From: Streptomyces chumphonensis
GTDB taxonomy: Bacteria; Actinomycetota; Actinomycetes; Streptomycetales; Streptomycetaceae
Assembly: GCF_014779715.1 (NCBI RefSeq)
Contig: NZ_JACXYU010000005.1
Span: 124,001 to 188,000, forward strand
Direction of reading: 5' to 3'
Length of the DNA: 64,000 nt
Shown: positions 52,908-63,400 of the stretch, one piece after another
Layout of the letters: every line of letters starts with the position of its first letter
How positions within the stretch are numbered: the stretch's first letter is position 1
Notes under the pieces: model-generated
The model's input: only the letters and a program-made list of their open reading frames with translations
The model's database searches: none
What the model was told of the DNA's origin: nothing
Position numbers and translations under genes: made by a program

Positions 52908-55900
52908 TTAGGGCCACCTCCCGTCCTGCAACTGACCTCGCAGATGTTGTAGAACGTCTCGAGCCTCTTTTGCATTTCTCGCACCGCCGATCATCTTGTT
53001 TACGTAAGCGTAGTAGTCGTTCGTGTGTATTCGCGAGTGAACGGACGCACCTGTCGGGTTTGCCGACTTGGACCCGCGTGGCAAGAACACACCGTTACTA
53101 GCATCGTTGATGTCTATTCCGAAGCTCGCGAGTCGCTGACGTGCAGCTGCAGCCTTCGGCGAAGTACTGGCCACGATATGATGCGCAGCAGATTCCGCAG
53201 GCCGCGCGGCACCACTAGCTTGAAGGTTGTCGCTGAGAATCTTGGCATTACTGGAACAGTTCGCATTGTGAACGAGGACGGCAGTTGCCCCGACCAGCAC
53301 ATAGTACGTGTGCTGCTCGCTGATTGTCAGGTTGTGGACTACTGAGTGAGCAGCGCTACGCCTGATGGCTGAGATCTGAACCTTGGTGCCTGCGCTCGTT
53401 TGCAGCCATTGCCCTGGTTTCAAGTCCTCGGCGTCGAGCCACGCTTCGGCTTGAGGGACCCAGAATGGGTGCTTGGCTGTTGCAGTCAGCGTGTTTGTGG
53501 ACTCTCCACGATCGTCATCGGAAGTCTTAACGGTTATGCGGATAAGTTCTTTTTGGCCTTCGCTCTTGATGACCGCAGTTACCGTTTGGCTGCTCGTTTC
53601 GCCAGACGATGCGTCGCCAGCAAGTACGCGATCACCGTTCGCCAACTCTTCGATGGGTTTGACGGAACCGTCAGCCATGAGAACGCCGGTGTCTGGAACG
53701 AAGCTATTGCAACTCCCTCGTCGCAGTGCAGGCGATCGGCCGGGTGTAACGCCGAAGGCGCCAAAACCCATAGATACCGCGCCTGAGATGGTCCACATCT
53801 CGTCCGGGCAACCGCCGGCCTCGTGACAGGCGAAACCAACCGCCTGATAGACGGTGTAAGCATTGGAAGGCACTGATGTGTCCTCGTAGCACCTACCGTC
53901 TGGGCGGTAGCACAGTTCCTTCAGCTTGGAGAAGAGAGAGTCACGGAATTCAGGGACGATGCCCTTGTGTTCCACGGGGACGTAGACGCTGTGATAAACG
54001 AAAATGTAGCCGTCCCCATCCCAGTCAACGCCCGTGGAGCCTTCCTCTTCATAAGTGGAAACCTGACTCTTCCAGTCGTTGTAATACGTCTTCTGCTGCG
54101 TGAGCAGACCCTTGTACGCCGGGGTAGGCCGATTGTTGGCGTCACGGAGGCCCTGGTGCTGCTGGGTGCTGTGCAGTACCTGCTGGTTGCCGTAGCCCTG
54201 GCCCGTCGCGTCGTCCCAGATCATGAGGCCCGTGGGGTCGGAGAGGGTGACCGGGTTGTTGTTGGCGTAGGCGTAGCCGTTCATCTGGAGGGGGTCGGTG
54301 ATGTCGATGATCGGGTCGACGGAGATGAAGCGGCCGGTGGTGGGGTCGTACTCGCGGGCGCCGATGTGGGTCAGGCCGGTGAGGGGGTCGTCGATGCCGG
54401 TGCCGAGGAAGGAGTCGCGGCCGGGCCAGGCGGTGGGCTCCTCGCCCCGGGAGTTGCCGAAGGGGTCGAACTTCCGCCGCGCCACCGTCATGTTCGCGTC
54501 CAGCGTCACCGCCGTCGTGGCCGTGTTGTGGTGGTCCGAGGCCAGGACGGACAGCTCGTGGTCGTCCAGGTCGGCGCTGCCGCCGGTGGTGCGGACGGTG
54601 GTCGGCGCGCCGGGGTGGGTGTAGTAGCGGCGGGCCTCGATCGCGCGGCCGGCGGTGTCGACGGTGACCTGGGCGTCGCCGAGGAAGAGGGTGGAGTCGG
54701 TGGCTGTCGTCTCGATGAGGCGGTTGCCGTCGGCGTCGTAGAGGTAGGAGACGTCGTCGACGCCGTCGCCGGTGGTGTCGGTGGCGGTGAGTTTGTTGTC
54801 GGGGTTCCACGTGAGCTGTTGTGTGTCACCTCCGATCTGGCGCTCCGTGGTGTTGCCCGTGGTGTCGTAGGCGTAGGTCTGGAGGCTTTCGACGGTCCCG
54901 GTGGCGTCGACCTCGGTGGAGTTGACGGCGGTCAGGGCGTGGGGCTGGGGGCCGTCGTAGCTGTAGGTGTGGGTGTCGGTGAGCGCCGGGTCGGTGAGGT
55001 CGTGCTCGGTGAGCCGGGTGCGGTTGCCGATGGCGTCGTACTCGTAGGTGTGCCAGTAGCCGTCGCCGTCGGGGCCGAGGGTGAGGTCCGCGGGGTCGGG
55101 GGCGGAGTCGCGGGCGCCCGTCGCGCGGGGGCAGCCGCCGGTGGCGGCGGTCCAGGCGTGGCGGAGCTGGCCGATGGCGTTGTAGCTGAAGCACTGCCGG
55201 TCGCGCATGACCGGGGTGGCGATGTCAGTGATGTAGGTGACGTTGCCGACGATGTCGTAGCCGTACCAGTTGTCGGACAGCCGGTGCGGGCCGGACTTCT
55301 CGCGGTCGGTGACGTGGCGGTCCAGGCGCCGGGTGTTCGGGTCGTACTCGTAGGTGGACCAGATCCGCTGCGGCGCCTCGCCGGAGACGGTCCGCAGGAC
55401 CTCGCCGTAGGGGCTGTAGTGGGTGCCGCCGGTGTACCAGTCCAGCCCGGAGGTGGTGATCGGTGAACCCTCGCCGTTGTAGCGGGTGATCACCTTCTCG
55501 GAGTGCAGACCGCCCGGCGTGGAGGGCAGTGTGCTGGTCTCCGGCTTTCCGGTCTCGGTGTAGGTCTGCCGGTACTCGTAGGTGCCCGCCAGGCCCGCCG
55601 TCTTCGGCGTCATGGGGATGGTGAGGCGCGTCCCCGTCGGCCGGTACTCGAGGTCGTAGCCGGTGACTTCGGTGGTGTACGCGGCGCCGTCGGTGTAGCG
55701 GGTGGAGGCGACGGGGAGGCCCTCGGCCTGGAGGAGGGTGTCGTAGGTCCAGGTGGCGACGAGGGGGCCGGTGGCGGAGTCGTCGCGCAGGTGGGTCTTG
55801 CGGCCGAGGACGTCGTAGGTGGTGTGACGCGTCTGGCCGCGCGAGTCGGTGCTGGTGACCTGGCGGTCGAGGACGTCGTAGGTGTACGTCGCCTCGCCCA

Positions 55901-58900
55901 TGTCCGGGTCGGTGGTGGTGGTGAGACGGCCGCGGGCGTCGTAGGTGTAGGTCCACGCGTTGCCCTCGGCGTCGGTGACCTCGGTGTGGTTGCCGCGCGC
56001 GTCGTAGCCGTAGCGGGTGTCGTTCCAGCTGGACGCGGCGGGGTTCGTCGCGTGCTGGACGAGGCTCGTGCGGCCGAGGACGTCGGTCCAGGTCTTGACG
56101 GCCTTGCTGCCCCGACGCGTGGACGTGCCCTCCGCGTTGAGGCCGGCGTTGGTGAGCGTCCAGTCGCCGCCGTAGGTCGTGACGGTGGAGTGGTTGGCCG
56201 TGCCCGCGTAGAGGGTGGTCTCCTTGACCGCTCGGCCCATGCCGTCGTAGGCGGTCTCGGTGGAGTGGGGGATCTGGAAGACGCTCTGCGGGACGAAGAG
56301 TTCGGCCGTGGGCTCGCCGGTGGTCAGGTAGCCGTTGTTCGTGGCGGCGACCGCGCCGAGGGAGTTGTAGCGGGTGTCGGTGACGATGCGGCCGCCGCCG
56401 AGGGCCTCGGTCTGGGTCTGGCGCGGGCGCAGGAGGCCGTCGAGGAGGGTGATGGAGTCGTCGTAGGTGCCGTTGTCGCGCAGGCTGCGGGTGGTGACGG
56501 CGGGCGGGGTGTCCTCGTCGATCTGGTAGGAGAACCGCTGGGCGGCCGGGTCGAGGGCGGGCTTCTGCGACGGCGTCCACACGGCCGTGACGCGGCCGAG
56601 GTCGTCGTAGGCCATCGTCGTCGTGCGGCTGTTGGTGTCGGTGGTGGTGAGCGGGGTGCCCCGGCCGGGGTCGACGGTGGTGGTCGTGGTGTGGCCGAGG
56701 GGGTTGGTCGTCGTGGTGGAGAAGACGGGCCCGGTGGCGGGGGCGAACGTCGTGCGGGTGACGTTGTCCTCGGCGTCCTTGACGGCGGTGGCGCGGCCGA
56801 GGGCGTCGAACGTGGTGCGGGCGGAGGTGACCCAGCCGGTGCCGTCGGCGTCGACGGTGTCGACCTGGTACGGCAGGCCGCGCGTCGGGGCGTCGCCGAA
56901 GGCGTCGAGCGCGTCGTAGGAGGTGCGGGTGTCGGAGACGACGTCGCCGCCCCCGGCGGTCGCCGCCGCCGCGCAGTCGCCGACGGTGACGCGCTGCCGG
57001 GAGGTGAGCCCGATGAGGTGCTTCGCCGTGTTGTGGACGTAGGAGGTGGTGGTGCACACCTCGTTGCCCTGGGTGTGGCCGCCGCCCTCCTTCGGCGTGA
57101 GGGTGGAGGCGTGGGCGGTCTCGGGCAGCCCGTACACCGGGTCGAAGGTGGTGACGGTGCGGACGGTGCGGGTGCCGCTGCTGGTCTCCTCGACGGCGTC
57201 GGTGCGGCGGACGCCGGTGCGGTACGCCTCCAGGTCCGGCAGCCCGTCGCCGCGCGGCCGGGAGGCCCGCAGCTCCGCGCGCGGCCAGGTCACCGTGCGG
57301 GACCGGACGTCGCCGCCGGACTGGTCGTAGGTGAGGGCCTCGACGGCCATGCCCTGGTAGGGCAGCAGGTCCTCGGCGATCTCCTGGCCGGTGGAGTCCT
57401 CGATCATGACGGTCGCCCGGCCGGCGTCCTTCGACATGCCCCGGAAGTAGCGGGTGCGGGTCTCGGTGCGGACGGTGGCGTCGTGGTCGCCGGTGTTCTC
57501 CGTCAGCCCCTTGCGGACGACGACGGAGCCGTAGCCGCGCCACTGGCTGTAGGTGCGCAGTGCGGGCTTGGAGAACTCGTCGGTGTCCTTGGCCCAGGCG
57601 GCGTCGCCCTCGTAGGCGTAGGAGGTGACGACGTCGGGCTGGCGGGCGACGCGGTCCTTCTCGACGACCTTGGTGACGACGTACTTGTTGAACCACTCGA
57701 TCTCCGGCTCCTCCAGCTCCGGGTCCGGGGACCAGTGCACGGGGAAGCAGCGCGAGGCGTTGCTCTCCGGGTCCGGGGAGGCGCCGATCGGGCAGGGGTC
57801 GGAGTAGGTGACCTGGAGTTCGCCACCGGTCTCGGTGCGGATCGTCTCGACGCGCAGCCGGTCGAAGTCGGGGGTGGGGTCGCTGGTGGAGCGGGCGACG
57901 CGGTTGGGCATGTCGACGACGTTCGGCAGGAACGTCACCGGGGGCAGGGTGGTGCCCGAGCCGTCGGCGCTGTAGCCGGTGCGGGTGATGGACTCCAGCC
58001 ACAGCGGCGGGTGGGTGTCGGTGCGCTGCTTGGGGAAGTAGTGGTCGAGCGTCCAGACGTCCACCTTCGACAGCGCGGTGGAGTCGGGGGTGCGCTGGCC
58101 GTAGGTGGTGACGCCGGAGAGCCGCTTGCGGCTCCAGAAGGTGGGCGAGGTGACGTAGCAGTTCTCGGCGTCGGCCTTGCAGTGGAGGGTGGAGGGGGTG
58201 TCCCACCAGGGCTGCTTGTCGCCGTAGTTGTCGGAGTCGAAGTCGGCGTCCGTGCAGTCGACCTCGCCCTCCTTGATGCACCGCTCGGCGAGGGAGAAGG
58301 TGACGCGTCCGGCCGGGGCGCCGTCGAGGTCGTCGGCGCGCAGGCCGTAGTCGATCTTCTTGGGGTGGCCGCCGCGCACGTAGGAGACGTGGTCCTTGAA
58401 CTTGCCGTTCCTGGCGTAGTGGTTGGTCTCCTTGAGCCAGTCGATGACCATGGCGTTGCCGTGGACGTCCTCGACGTAGTCCAGGTTCCAGCGCCACGCC
58501 TGGGTGCAGGAGGAGTCCTTGAAGGCAGTGGCGTGGCAGGGTTCGCCCGTGTGGTTGCCGAAGACGGGGGCGGTGAAGACGGAGTTCGTGTCGGCCCGGC
58601 CGCCGCCGACCTTGTGCTTGCCGAACCAGTGCCTCGTGCCGTCCCGGGTGGTGACGACCCAGTACTCGCCGTCGTTGTCGCCGTTGCCGAGCGCGGTGTC
58701 CTTCTTCAGCTCGACCTGGGAGCCGTCGTCGTTGGCGGGGGTCCACTTCCCGTCGTCCAGGACGAGTTCGGTGGTGGTGCCGCCGAGGGAGAGGGCGACG
58801 TTGTCGCTCGCCCAGCACAGGTCGGACTTCTTCTTGTCGGTGCTGTTGTCGTTGTTGGGCGAGCCGTCGCGGTCGTCGGAGCAGGGGCGGTAGCGGCGCT

Positions 58901-59933
58901 CGATGAAGCCGGGGTGGTAGTTCCAGCCGTCGCCGATCCAGGACGCCTGGCCGTTGGCGACGGACGTCTTGCCGTCGACGGCCTGCGAGGAGTAGCTGAA
59001 GCCGACGCTGGGCGCGGGGCCGGCCGGGGCGGCGGGGACGCTGAGCGGGTAGGCCCAGGTGAAGCCGCCGCCGGAGCCGCCGGCGGTCCAGGTGCCCGTC
59101 GGGGAGAGGTCGGTGGCCTTGTAGGTGCCGCCCGCGCCGGCGCCGGAGTCGGTGGCGGCGAGCACCATGGGGCCGCCGCCCGCCTGGGTGGAGAGTCCGG
59201 ACGCCTGGGCCTGGGCGGGGTCGACGGTCGCCCGGACGGTGTCGGCGCCCGCGTCGTTGCTGGACGGCACGTCGACCGGCGTCGCGCACTCCGGCAGCTC
59301 GGGGGTGGTCAGGAAGCACTCGGGGAGCTGGTCGATTTCCAGCCGGGAGGCCCACTCGGTGCCGTAGAGGTCCTCGAACTCCGAGTAGTCCAGCTCGACG
59401 TCGACGCGCGTGGCCCCGGCGGAGGGCGGCGTCACGGTGATGACGGCGCCGTCGACGCCGACGCCCTCCACCGCCGTGCGCGGCTCCACCTCGACGTTCC
59501 AGGTGCCGGACGGTTCGGGCGGGGCGGGGTCCTCGGTGCTCGGCGTCGCCTTGCCGAGGCGGACGGGGAGGTCGCCCGCCTGGACGAGCTCGTCCCCGGC
59601 GGCGTCCAGCGGGACCTGCGCGGTGCCCCCGGCGGGCACGGCCACGTCGGTCGGCTCGTACTCGACGCTCGGGGGCAGGTCGCCCGTCCACTCCTCCAGT
59701 TCGGCGGCGGCCGCCGCGTCCAGCGGCGCCGGGTCCTCCTGCTGGAGCGCGGTGAGGTCCGGGCCGCCGCGCGGGTCGCCGGGTGGGAGGGCGACGGCGG
59801 TGGCGGGCAGCAGCGTCACGACCATCAGGGCGGACAGGGACACGCCCAGGCCGTTTCTCAGCCGACGGGTGCCGCCGCTTCCCGTGCGCCGCACCGCACG
59901 ACGGAACCGACCGCGCATCGCATGCGTGGACAC
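52908..59933 (-). CDS. Secreted Rhs/YD-repeat polymorphic toxin with Hint and AHH nuclease domains
   Basis: 2341 residues from GTG 59933. A Sec signal lies in residues ~1-53 (basic start, then LSALMVVTLLPATAVAL). After a ~230-residue beta-rich N-terminal region, SpvB/TcdB-like and YD repeats fill ~260-1900 (many YDxxGR/TxxxD units), ending in the Rhs core NPVTLSDPTGL (~1898-1902). The variable tip follows: a linker, a Hint autoprotease-like domain (Cys2075 to VLVHN ~2224; CNSFVPDTGVLMADG and TATAKHPFWV), then the AHH nuclease domain with AAHHIVAS (His2251-His2252). The toxin is presumably released by Hint and cuts DNA or RNA in a competitor. The immunity gene is next; GC drops at the tip. Confidence 0.92.
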   Translation of the reverse strand: MSTHAMRGRFRRAVRRTGSGGTRRLRNGLGVSLSALMVVTLLPATAVALPPGDPRGGPDLTALQQEDPAPLDAAAAAELEEWTGDLPPSVEYEPTDVAVPAGGTAQVPLDAAGDELVQAGDLPVRLGKATPSTEDPAPPEPSGTWNVEVEPRTAVEGVGVDGAVITVTPPSAGATRVDVELDYSEFEDLYGTEWASRLEIDQLPECFLTTPELPECATPVDVPSSNDAGADTVRATVDPAQAQASGLSTQAGGGPMVLAATDSGAGAGGTYKATDLSPTGTWTAGGSGGGFTWAYPLSVPAAPAGPAPSVGFSYSSQAVDGKTSVANGQASWIGDGWNYHPGFIERRYRPCSDDRDGSPNNDNSTDKKKSDLCWASDNVALSLGGTTTELVLDDGKWTPANDDGSQVELKKDTALGNGDNDGEYWVVTTRDGTRHWFGKHKVGGGRADTNSVFTAPVFGNHTGEPCHATAFKDSSCTQAWRWNLDYVEDVHGNAMVIDWLKETNHYARNGKFKDHVSYVRGGHPKKIDYGLRADDLDGAPAGRVTFSLAERCIKEGEVDCTDADFDSDNYGDKQPWWDTPSTLHCKADAENCYVTSPTFWSRKRLSGVTTYGQRTPDSTALSKVDVWTLDHYFPKQRTDTHPPLWLESITRTGYSADGSGTTLPPVTFLPNVVDMPNRVARSTSDPTPDFDRLRVETIRTETGGELQVTYSDPCPIGASPDPESNASRCFPVHWSPDPELEEPEIEWFNKYVVTKVVEKDRVARQPDVVTSYAYEGDAAWAKDTDEFSKPALRTYSQWRGYGSVVVRKGLTENTGDHDATVRTETRTRYFRGMSKDAGRATVMIEDSTGQEIAEDLLPYQGMAVEALTYDQSGGDVRSRTVTWPRAELRASRPRGDGLPDLEAYRTGVRRTDAVEETSSGTRTVRTVTTFDPVYGLPETAHASTLTPKEGGGHTQGNEVCTTTSYVHNTAKHLIGLTSRQRVTVGDCAAAATAGGGDVVSDTRTSYDALDAFGDAPTRGLPYQVDTVDADGTGWVTSARTTFDALGRATAVKDAEDNVTRTTFAPATGPVFSTTTTNPLGHTTTTTVDPGRGTPLTTTDTNSRTTTMAYDDLGRVTAVWTPSQKPALDPAAQRFSYQIDEDTPPAVTTRSLRDNGTYDDSITLLDGLLRPRQTQTEALGGGRIVTDTRYNSLGAVAATNNGYLTTGEPTAELFVPQSVFQIPHSTETAYDGMGRAVKETTLYAGTANHSTVTTYGGDWTLTNAGLNAEGTSTRRGSKAVKTWTDVLGRTSLVQHATNPAASSWNDTRYGYDARGNHTEVTDAEGNAWTYTYDARGRLTTTTDPDMGEATYTYDVLDRQVTSTDSRGQTRHTTYDVLGRKTHLRDDSATGPLVATWTYDTLLQAEGLPVASTRYTDGAAYTTEVTGYDLEYRPTGTRLTIPMTPKTAGLAGTYEYRQTYTETGKPETSTLPSTPGGLHSEKVITRYNGEGSPITTSGLDWYTGGTHYSPYGEVLRTVSGEAPQRIWSTYEYDPNTRRLDRHVTDREKSGPHRLSDNWYGYDIVGNVTYITDIATPVMRDRQCFSYNAIGQLRHAWTAATGGCPRATGARDSAPDPADLTLGPDGDGYWHTYEYDAIGNRTRLTEHDLTDPALTDTHTYSYDGPQPHALTAVNSTEVDATGTVESLQTYAYDTTGNTTERQIGGDTQQLTWNPDNKLTATDTTGDGVDDVSYLYDADGNRLIETTATDSTLFLGDAQVTVDTAGRAIEARRYYTHPGAPTTVRTTGGSADLDDHELSVLASDHHNTATTAVTLDANMTVARRKFDPFGNSRGEEPTAWPGRDSFLGTGIDDPLTGLTHIGAREYDPTTGRFISVDPIIDITDPLQMNGYAYANNNPVTLSDPTGLMIWDDATGQGYGNQQVLHSTQQHQGLRDANNRPTPAYKGLLTQQKTYYNDWKSQVSTYEEEGSTGVDWDGDGYIFVYHSVYVPVEHKGIVPEFRDSLFSKLKELCYRPDGRCYEDTSVPSNAYTVYQAVGFACHEAGGCPDEMWTISGAVSMGFGAFGVTPGRSPALRRGSCNSFVPDTGVLMADGSVKPIEELANGDRVLAGDASSGETSSQTVTAVIKSEGQKELIRITVKTSDDDRGESTNTLTATAKHPFWVPQAEAWLDAEDLKPGQWLQTSAGTKVQISAIRRSAAHSVVHNLTISEQHTYYVLVGATAVLVHNANCSSNAKILSDNLQASGAARPAESAAHHIVASTSPKAAAARQRLASFGIDINDASNGVFLPRGSKSANPTGASVHSRIHTNDYYAYVNKMIGGARNAKEARDVLQHLRGQLQDGRWP

Positions 59934-60458
59934 CGTGGACCCCCCAGGAAAAGCCGCGCAGACAGCAGGGCAGCCCACACAGAAAAGACATAGAACCGCG
60001 GTAACTATGCACAGCCCGTCACAGTGATTCCACATTCTGCGGACCGGTGTGAGATGGCTCACCGGGGAATAGCGGACGGATCTTCCGAGGTGCTGAATGA
60101 GGAGCCATCAGCCTGCATGACGTGCATGTACAGATAGTTCACCGAGTGTCCACTCACAGTGGACATGACGCGCGTGAACTGGGCAAACAGCCTGGCCCCT
60201 CGTACCGTTTTGCACGCTTTGACGGTGTTCTAACAACGTCAGATGAATCCGGACGCGTCGGCTCCGCATTCTGTGTGCTTTCCCCGCCGTTCGCTCCGTA
60301 CGCGCCACCACCACAACGACGACCGGTGACGAAATCGTGGAGATGGGTCATGCTCTGCTGGCATTCACTGCGCGCGGCCGATCACGGGGGGACGTATTCC
60401 TCCGACCGCCGCACGTGGATGCCCGAACGGATCTGGCACTCCTTGGGGGGAACGACGC
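59934..60458. other. Divergent regulatory region between the Rhs toxin and the FG-GAP protein
   Basis: 525 bp without a believable gene. It contains the inverted repeat TGTCCACT-CAC-AGTGGACA (60147-60165) and AT-richer stretches on each side that should hold two promoters. The repeat's central position suggests a shared operator. Confidence 0.5.
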
Positions 60459-63400
60459 ATGGCGGCCGTGGATGAAACGAAGGAGGCGGACGGGACGGGG
60501 GAGGAGACCACCCCGGCCCGTGCGCGTCGCTTCCGGCGGCCGTCCCGGCGCGGAGCGGCCGTCCTCGCCACGCTCGTCGCCCTCGCGCTGGCGCTGCCCC
60601 TCGGCGTCCACCTGACCGGCGAGGACGGGGAGGCACCCGAGCCCGCCGCGCAGCCGAAGGCCGAGGCTCCCCTCGATGCGGAGGCCGCCGCCGAGAAGGC
60701 CCGGGAGACGGGCGAGGACGTCGAGGTCGAGACCGAGCGCGACGCCACGTCGACGACCTGGGCCCAACCCGACGGCTACCTGCGCACCCGCGTCCACAGC
60801 GACACCATCCGCGCCGAGACCGGGGACGGCTGGCAGGAGATCGACACCGACCTGGAGAAGGTCGAGGGCGGGTACGCGCCCAAGGCCGTCAACGACCCCC
60901 TGCTGTTCAGCGCCGGCACCCCGGACGAGGGACCGCGCCCGCAGCTCGGCGGCGACGCCGCCACCGCCACCGAGTGGACCCGCCTGGTCCGGTTGACGAC
61001 GGACGGCCACGAACTCACCGTCAGCTGGCCCGGCCCGCTGCCCGAACCGCTGGTGAGCGGCCCCCGCGCCCTCTACGAGAACGTGCGCCCCGGCATCGAC
61101 CTGCTGATGACGGCCCGCGACAGCGGCTACTCGCACGTGCTCGTCGTGCACGACCGGGACGCCGCGCAGGACCCCCTGCTGGAGCAGCTGCGGTACCGCC
61201 TCTCCTCGCCCGACCTGACGTTCCGGCTCAACGCCGCGTCCGACACCGTGCAGGCCGTGGACGCCGACGGCAACGAGGTGGCCGCCTCCCCGACCGCCTA
61301 CGCGTGGGACTCGGCGGGCAAGCCGGCCGTCACGCTCGGCCAGGAGCCCGACGTCATCGAGACGGTGAGCGAGACGCTCAACCTGCCGGGGCTGGCCGGG
61401 CCCCGGCCAGGGGCGCACGACGCGGTGCTCGCCGCGAGCCTCGACGAGGGCACCGGCGCGGACGTGCTGACCGTCACCCCCGAGGCGGACCTGCTGGCCG
61501 CCGAGGACACCGTCTTCCCCCTCTTCATCGACCCGTCGTTCAAGGGCCGCAAGAAGAACTGGACGCTGCTGTACAAGAAGTACCCGAACTCCAGCTTCTA
61601 CAACGGCCAGAACTTCAACGACGGCACCAACGAGGCGCGCGTCGGGTACGAGTCGACCACGGGCGGGCTGTCCCGCTCCGTCTTCACCTTCTACCACGAC
61701 TCCGACCTGCACGGGGCGAGCATCAAGTCCGCGACGTTCCGGACGTTGCAGACGTACTCGTGGGGCTGCTCGGCGCGCAAGTACAACCTGTGGCTGACGA
61801 GCCGGATCGACAGCGGGTCGAGCTGGTCCGACCAGCCCTCCTGGTACCGCGTCCTCGACTCGGAGACCAACGGGCACGGCTACAAGTCCGGTTCGTGTCC
61901 GGACAAGTGGGTGGGGCTGAACATCAAGTCGGCCGCGCAGGAGGCCGCCGACAAGGAGTGGTCCACGCTGACGCTGGGCCTGCGGGCGGCCAGCGAGACG
62001 GACACGAACGCGTGGAAGAAGTTCCGGGCCAACGGTGAGAACTCGCCGTACATCGAGATCGTCTACAACCGCACGCCGAACCAGCCCACGCACCAGACCA
62101 TGACCCCGGGCCCGGACTGCGACCTCACCAGCCCCTTCTCGTCCGTCGGCAAGCACGACCTGACGTTCCGTGCGCGCGGCTCCGACCCGGACGGCAACCT
62201 GAAGTACCTGCACTTCGCGGTGTATCCGACGGGCGACTTCGCGAACGCGGTCTACAGCGACGTGCGCACGCCCGACAGCAACGGGTACGCGTCGATCACC
62301 CTGCCCTGGGAGGACTTCACCGACGGCGGCACCTACTCGTGGGGCGTGCGCTCCTGGGACACCGACGGGGCCAAGTCGACGTACGCGCCCCTCGGCCCGG
62401 ACCCCTGCCGCTTCGTCGTCGACCACTCGGCGCCCCCGACCCCGACCGTGACCTCGTCCGACTTCCCGGCCCCCGGCGACGACGGCGACGTCTGGTCCAC
62501 CGTCCGGTTCGGCACGGCGGGCCGTGCCACGTTCGCCACCGAGGCGGGCGCGGGAACGGACCACTTCGAGTACAGCCTCAACTCCGGCAGCTTCGACCGG
62601 ACGTCCCCCGACGCGGCGTCCGACGGCACGGCGACGGTCTCGTTCGAGCCGACCTACCCGGGGCCGAACCTGCTGTACGTCCGGGCGGTCGACGGCGTCG
62701 GCAACACGTCCCCCGAGATCCGCTACCTCTTCTACGTGACGCCCGCCGACGCGCTCGACGCCCCCGGCGACCTCAACGGCGACGGCACACCCGACCTGCT
62801 CGCCATCGACCGCCTGGGCAACCTGCGGACCTACCCCGCCGCCGACGGCGGACGACTGCACATCCACGCCGCGGGCGCGCACGACGGCGGCGCCGCGCTG
62901 GACGACGGCTACTGGTTCGACGACGCGGGCGAGCCCGTCCCGATCAGCCACACCGGCGACTGGTTCCCCGGGGACGGCGTCTCGGACCTCCTCGCCCGCA
63001 TGCCCGACGGCAGGCTGTACCTCTACCCGGGTGACGGCTACGGCAGCTTCGACGTGGGCGAACGCCTGCCCGTGCTGCTGCCCGAGGACGCGCCCGACCC
63101 GGCCACCCTGACGCAGCTCGTCACGACGGAGGACGTCACCGGGGACGGTCACCCCGACGCCTTCGCCCTCGCGGGCGACGAGCTGTGGGCCTTCACCGGC
63201 TACACCGGCGGCGCGTTCACCTCGGCGCACCGGCTGGAGACCGACGCGGCCTGGGAGACCAGGGATCTGGTGATCGTCGGCGACCTCACCGGTGACGACG
63301 CCGCCGACCTGCTCTTCCGCACCGGCGTCTCCGGTGAGGGGCTGAAGCTCCGGCACGGGAAGCCGGGGTCGGGCGGGGGCGTGGACCTGGAGTCGCTCGG

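Noticed and set aside
53967..59993. Very long Gly/Val-rich open frames opposite the Rhs gene
   Set aside because: High third-position GC leaves antisense frames open; the minus strand has YD repeats, Hint and AHH motifs and a signal peptide.
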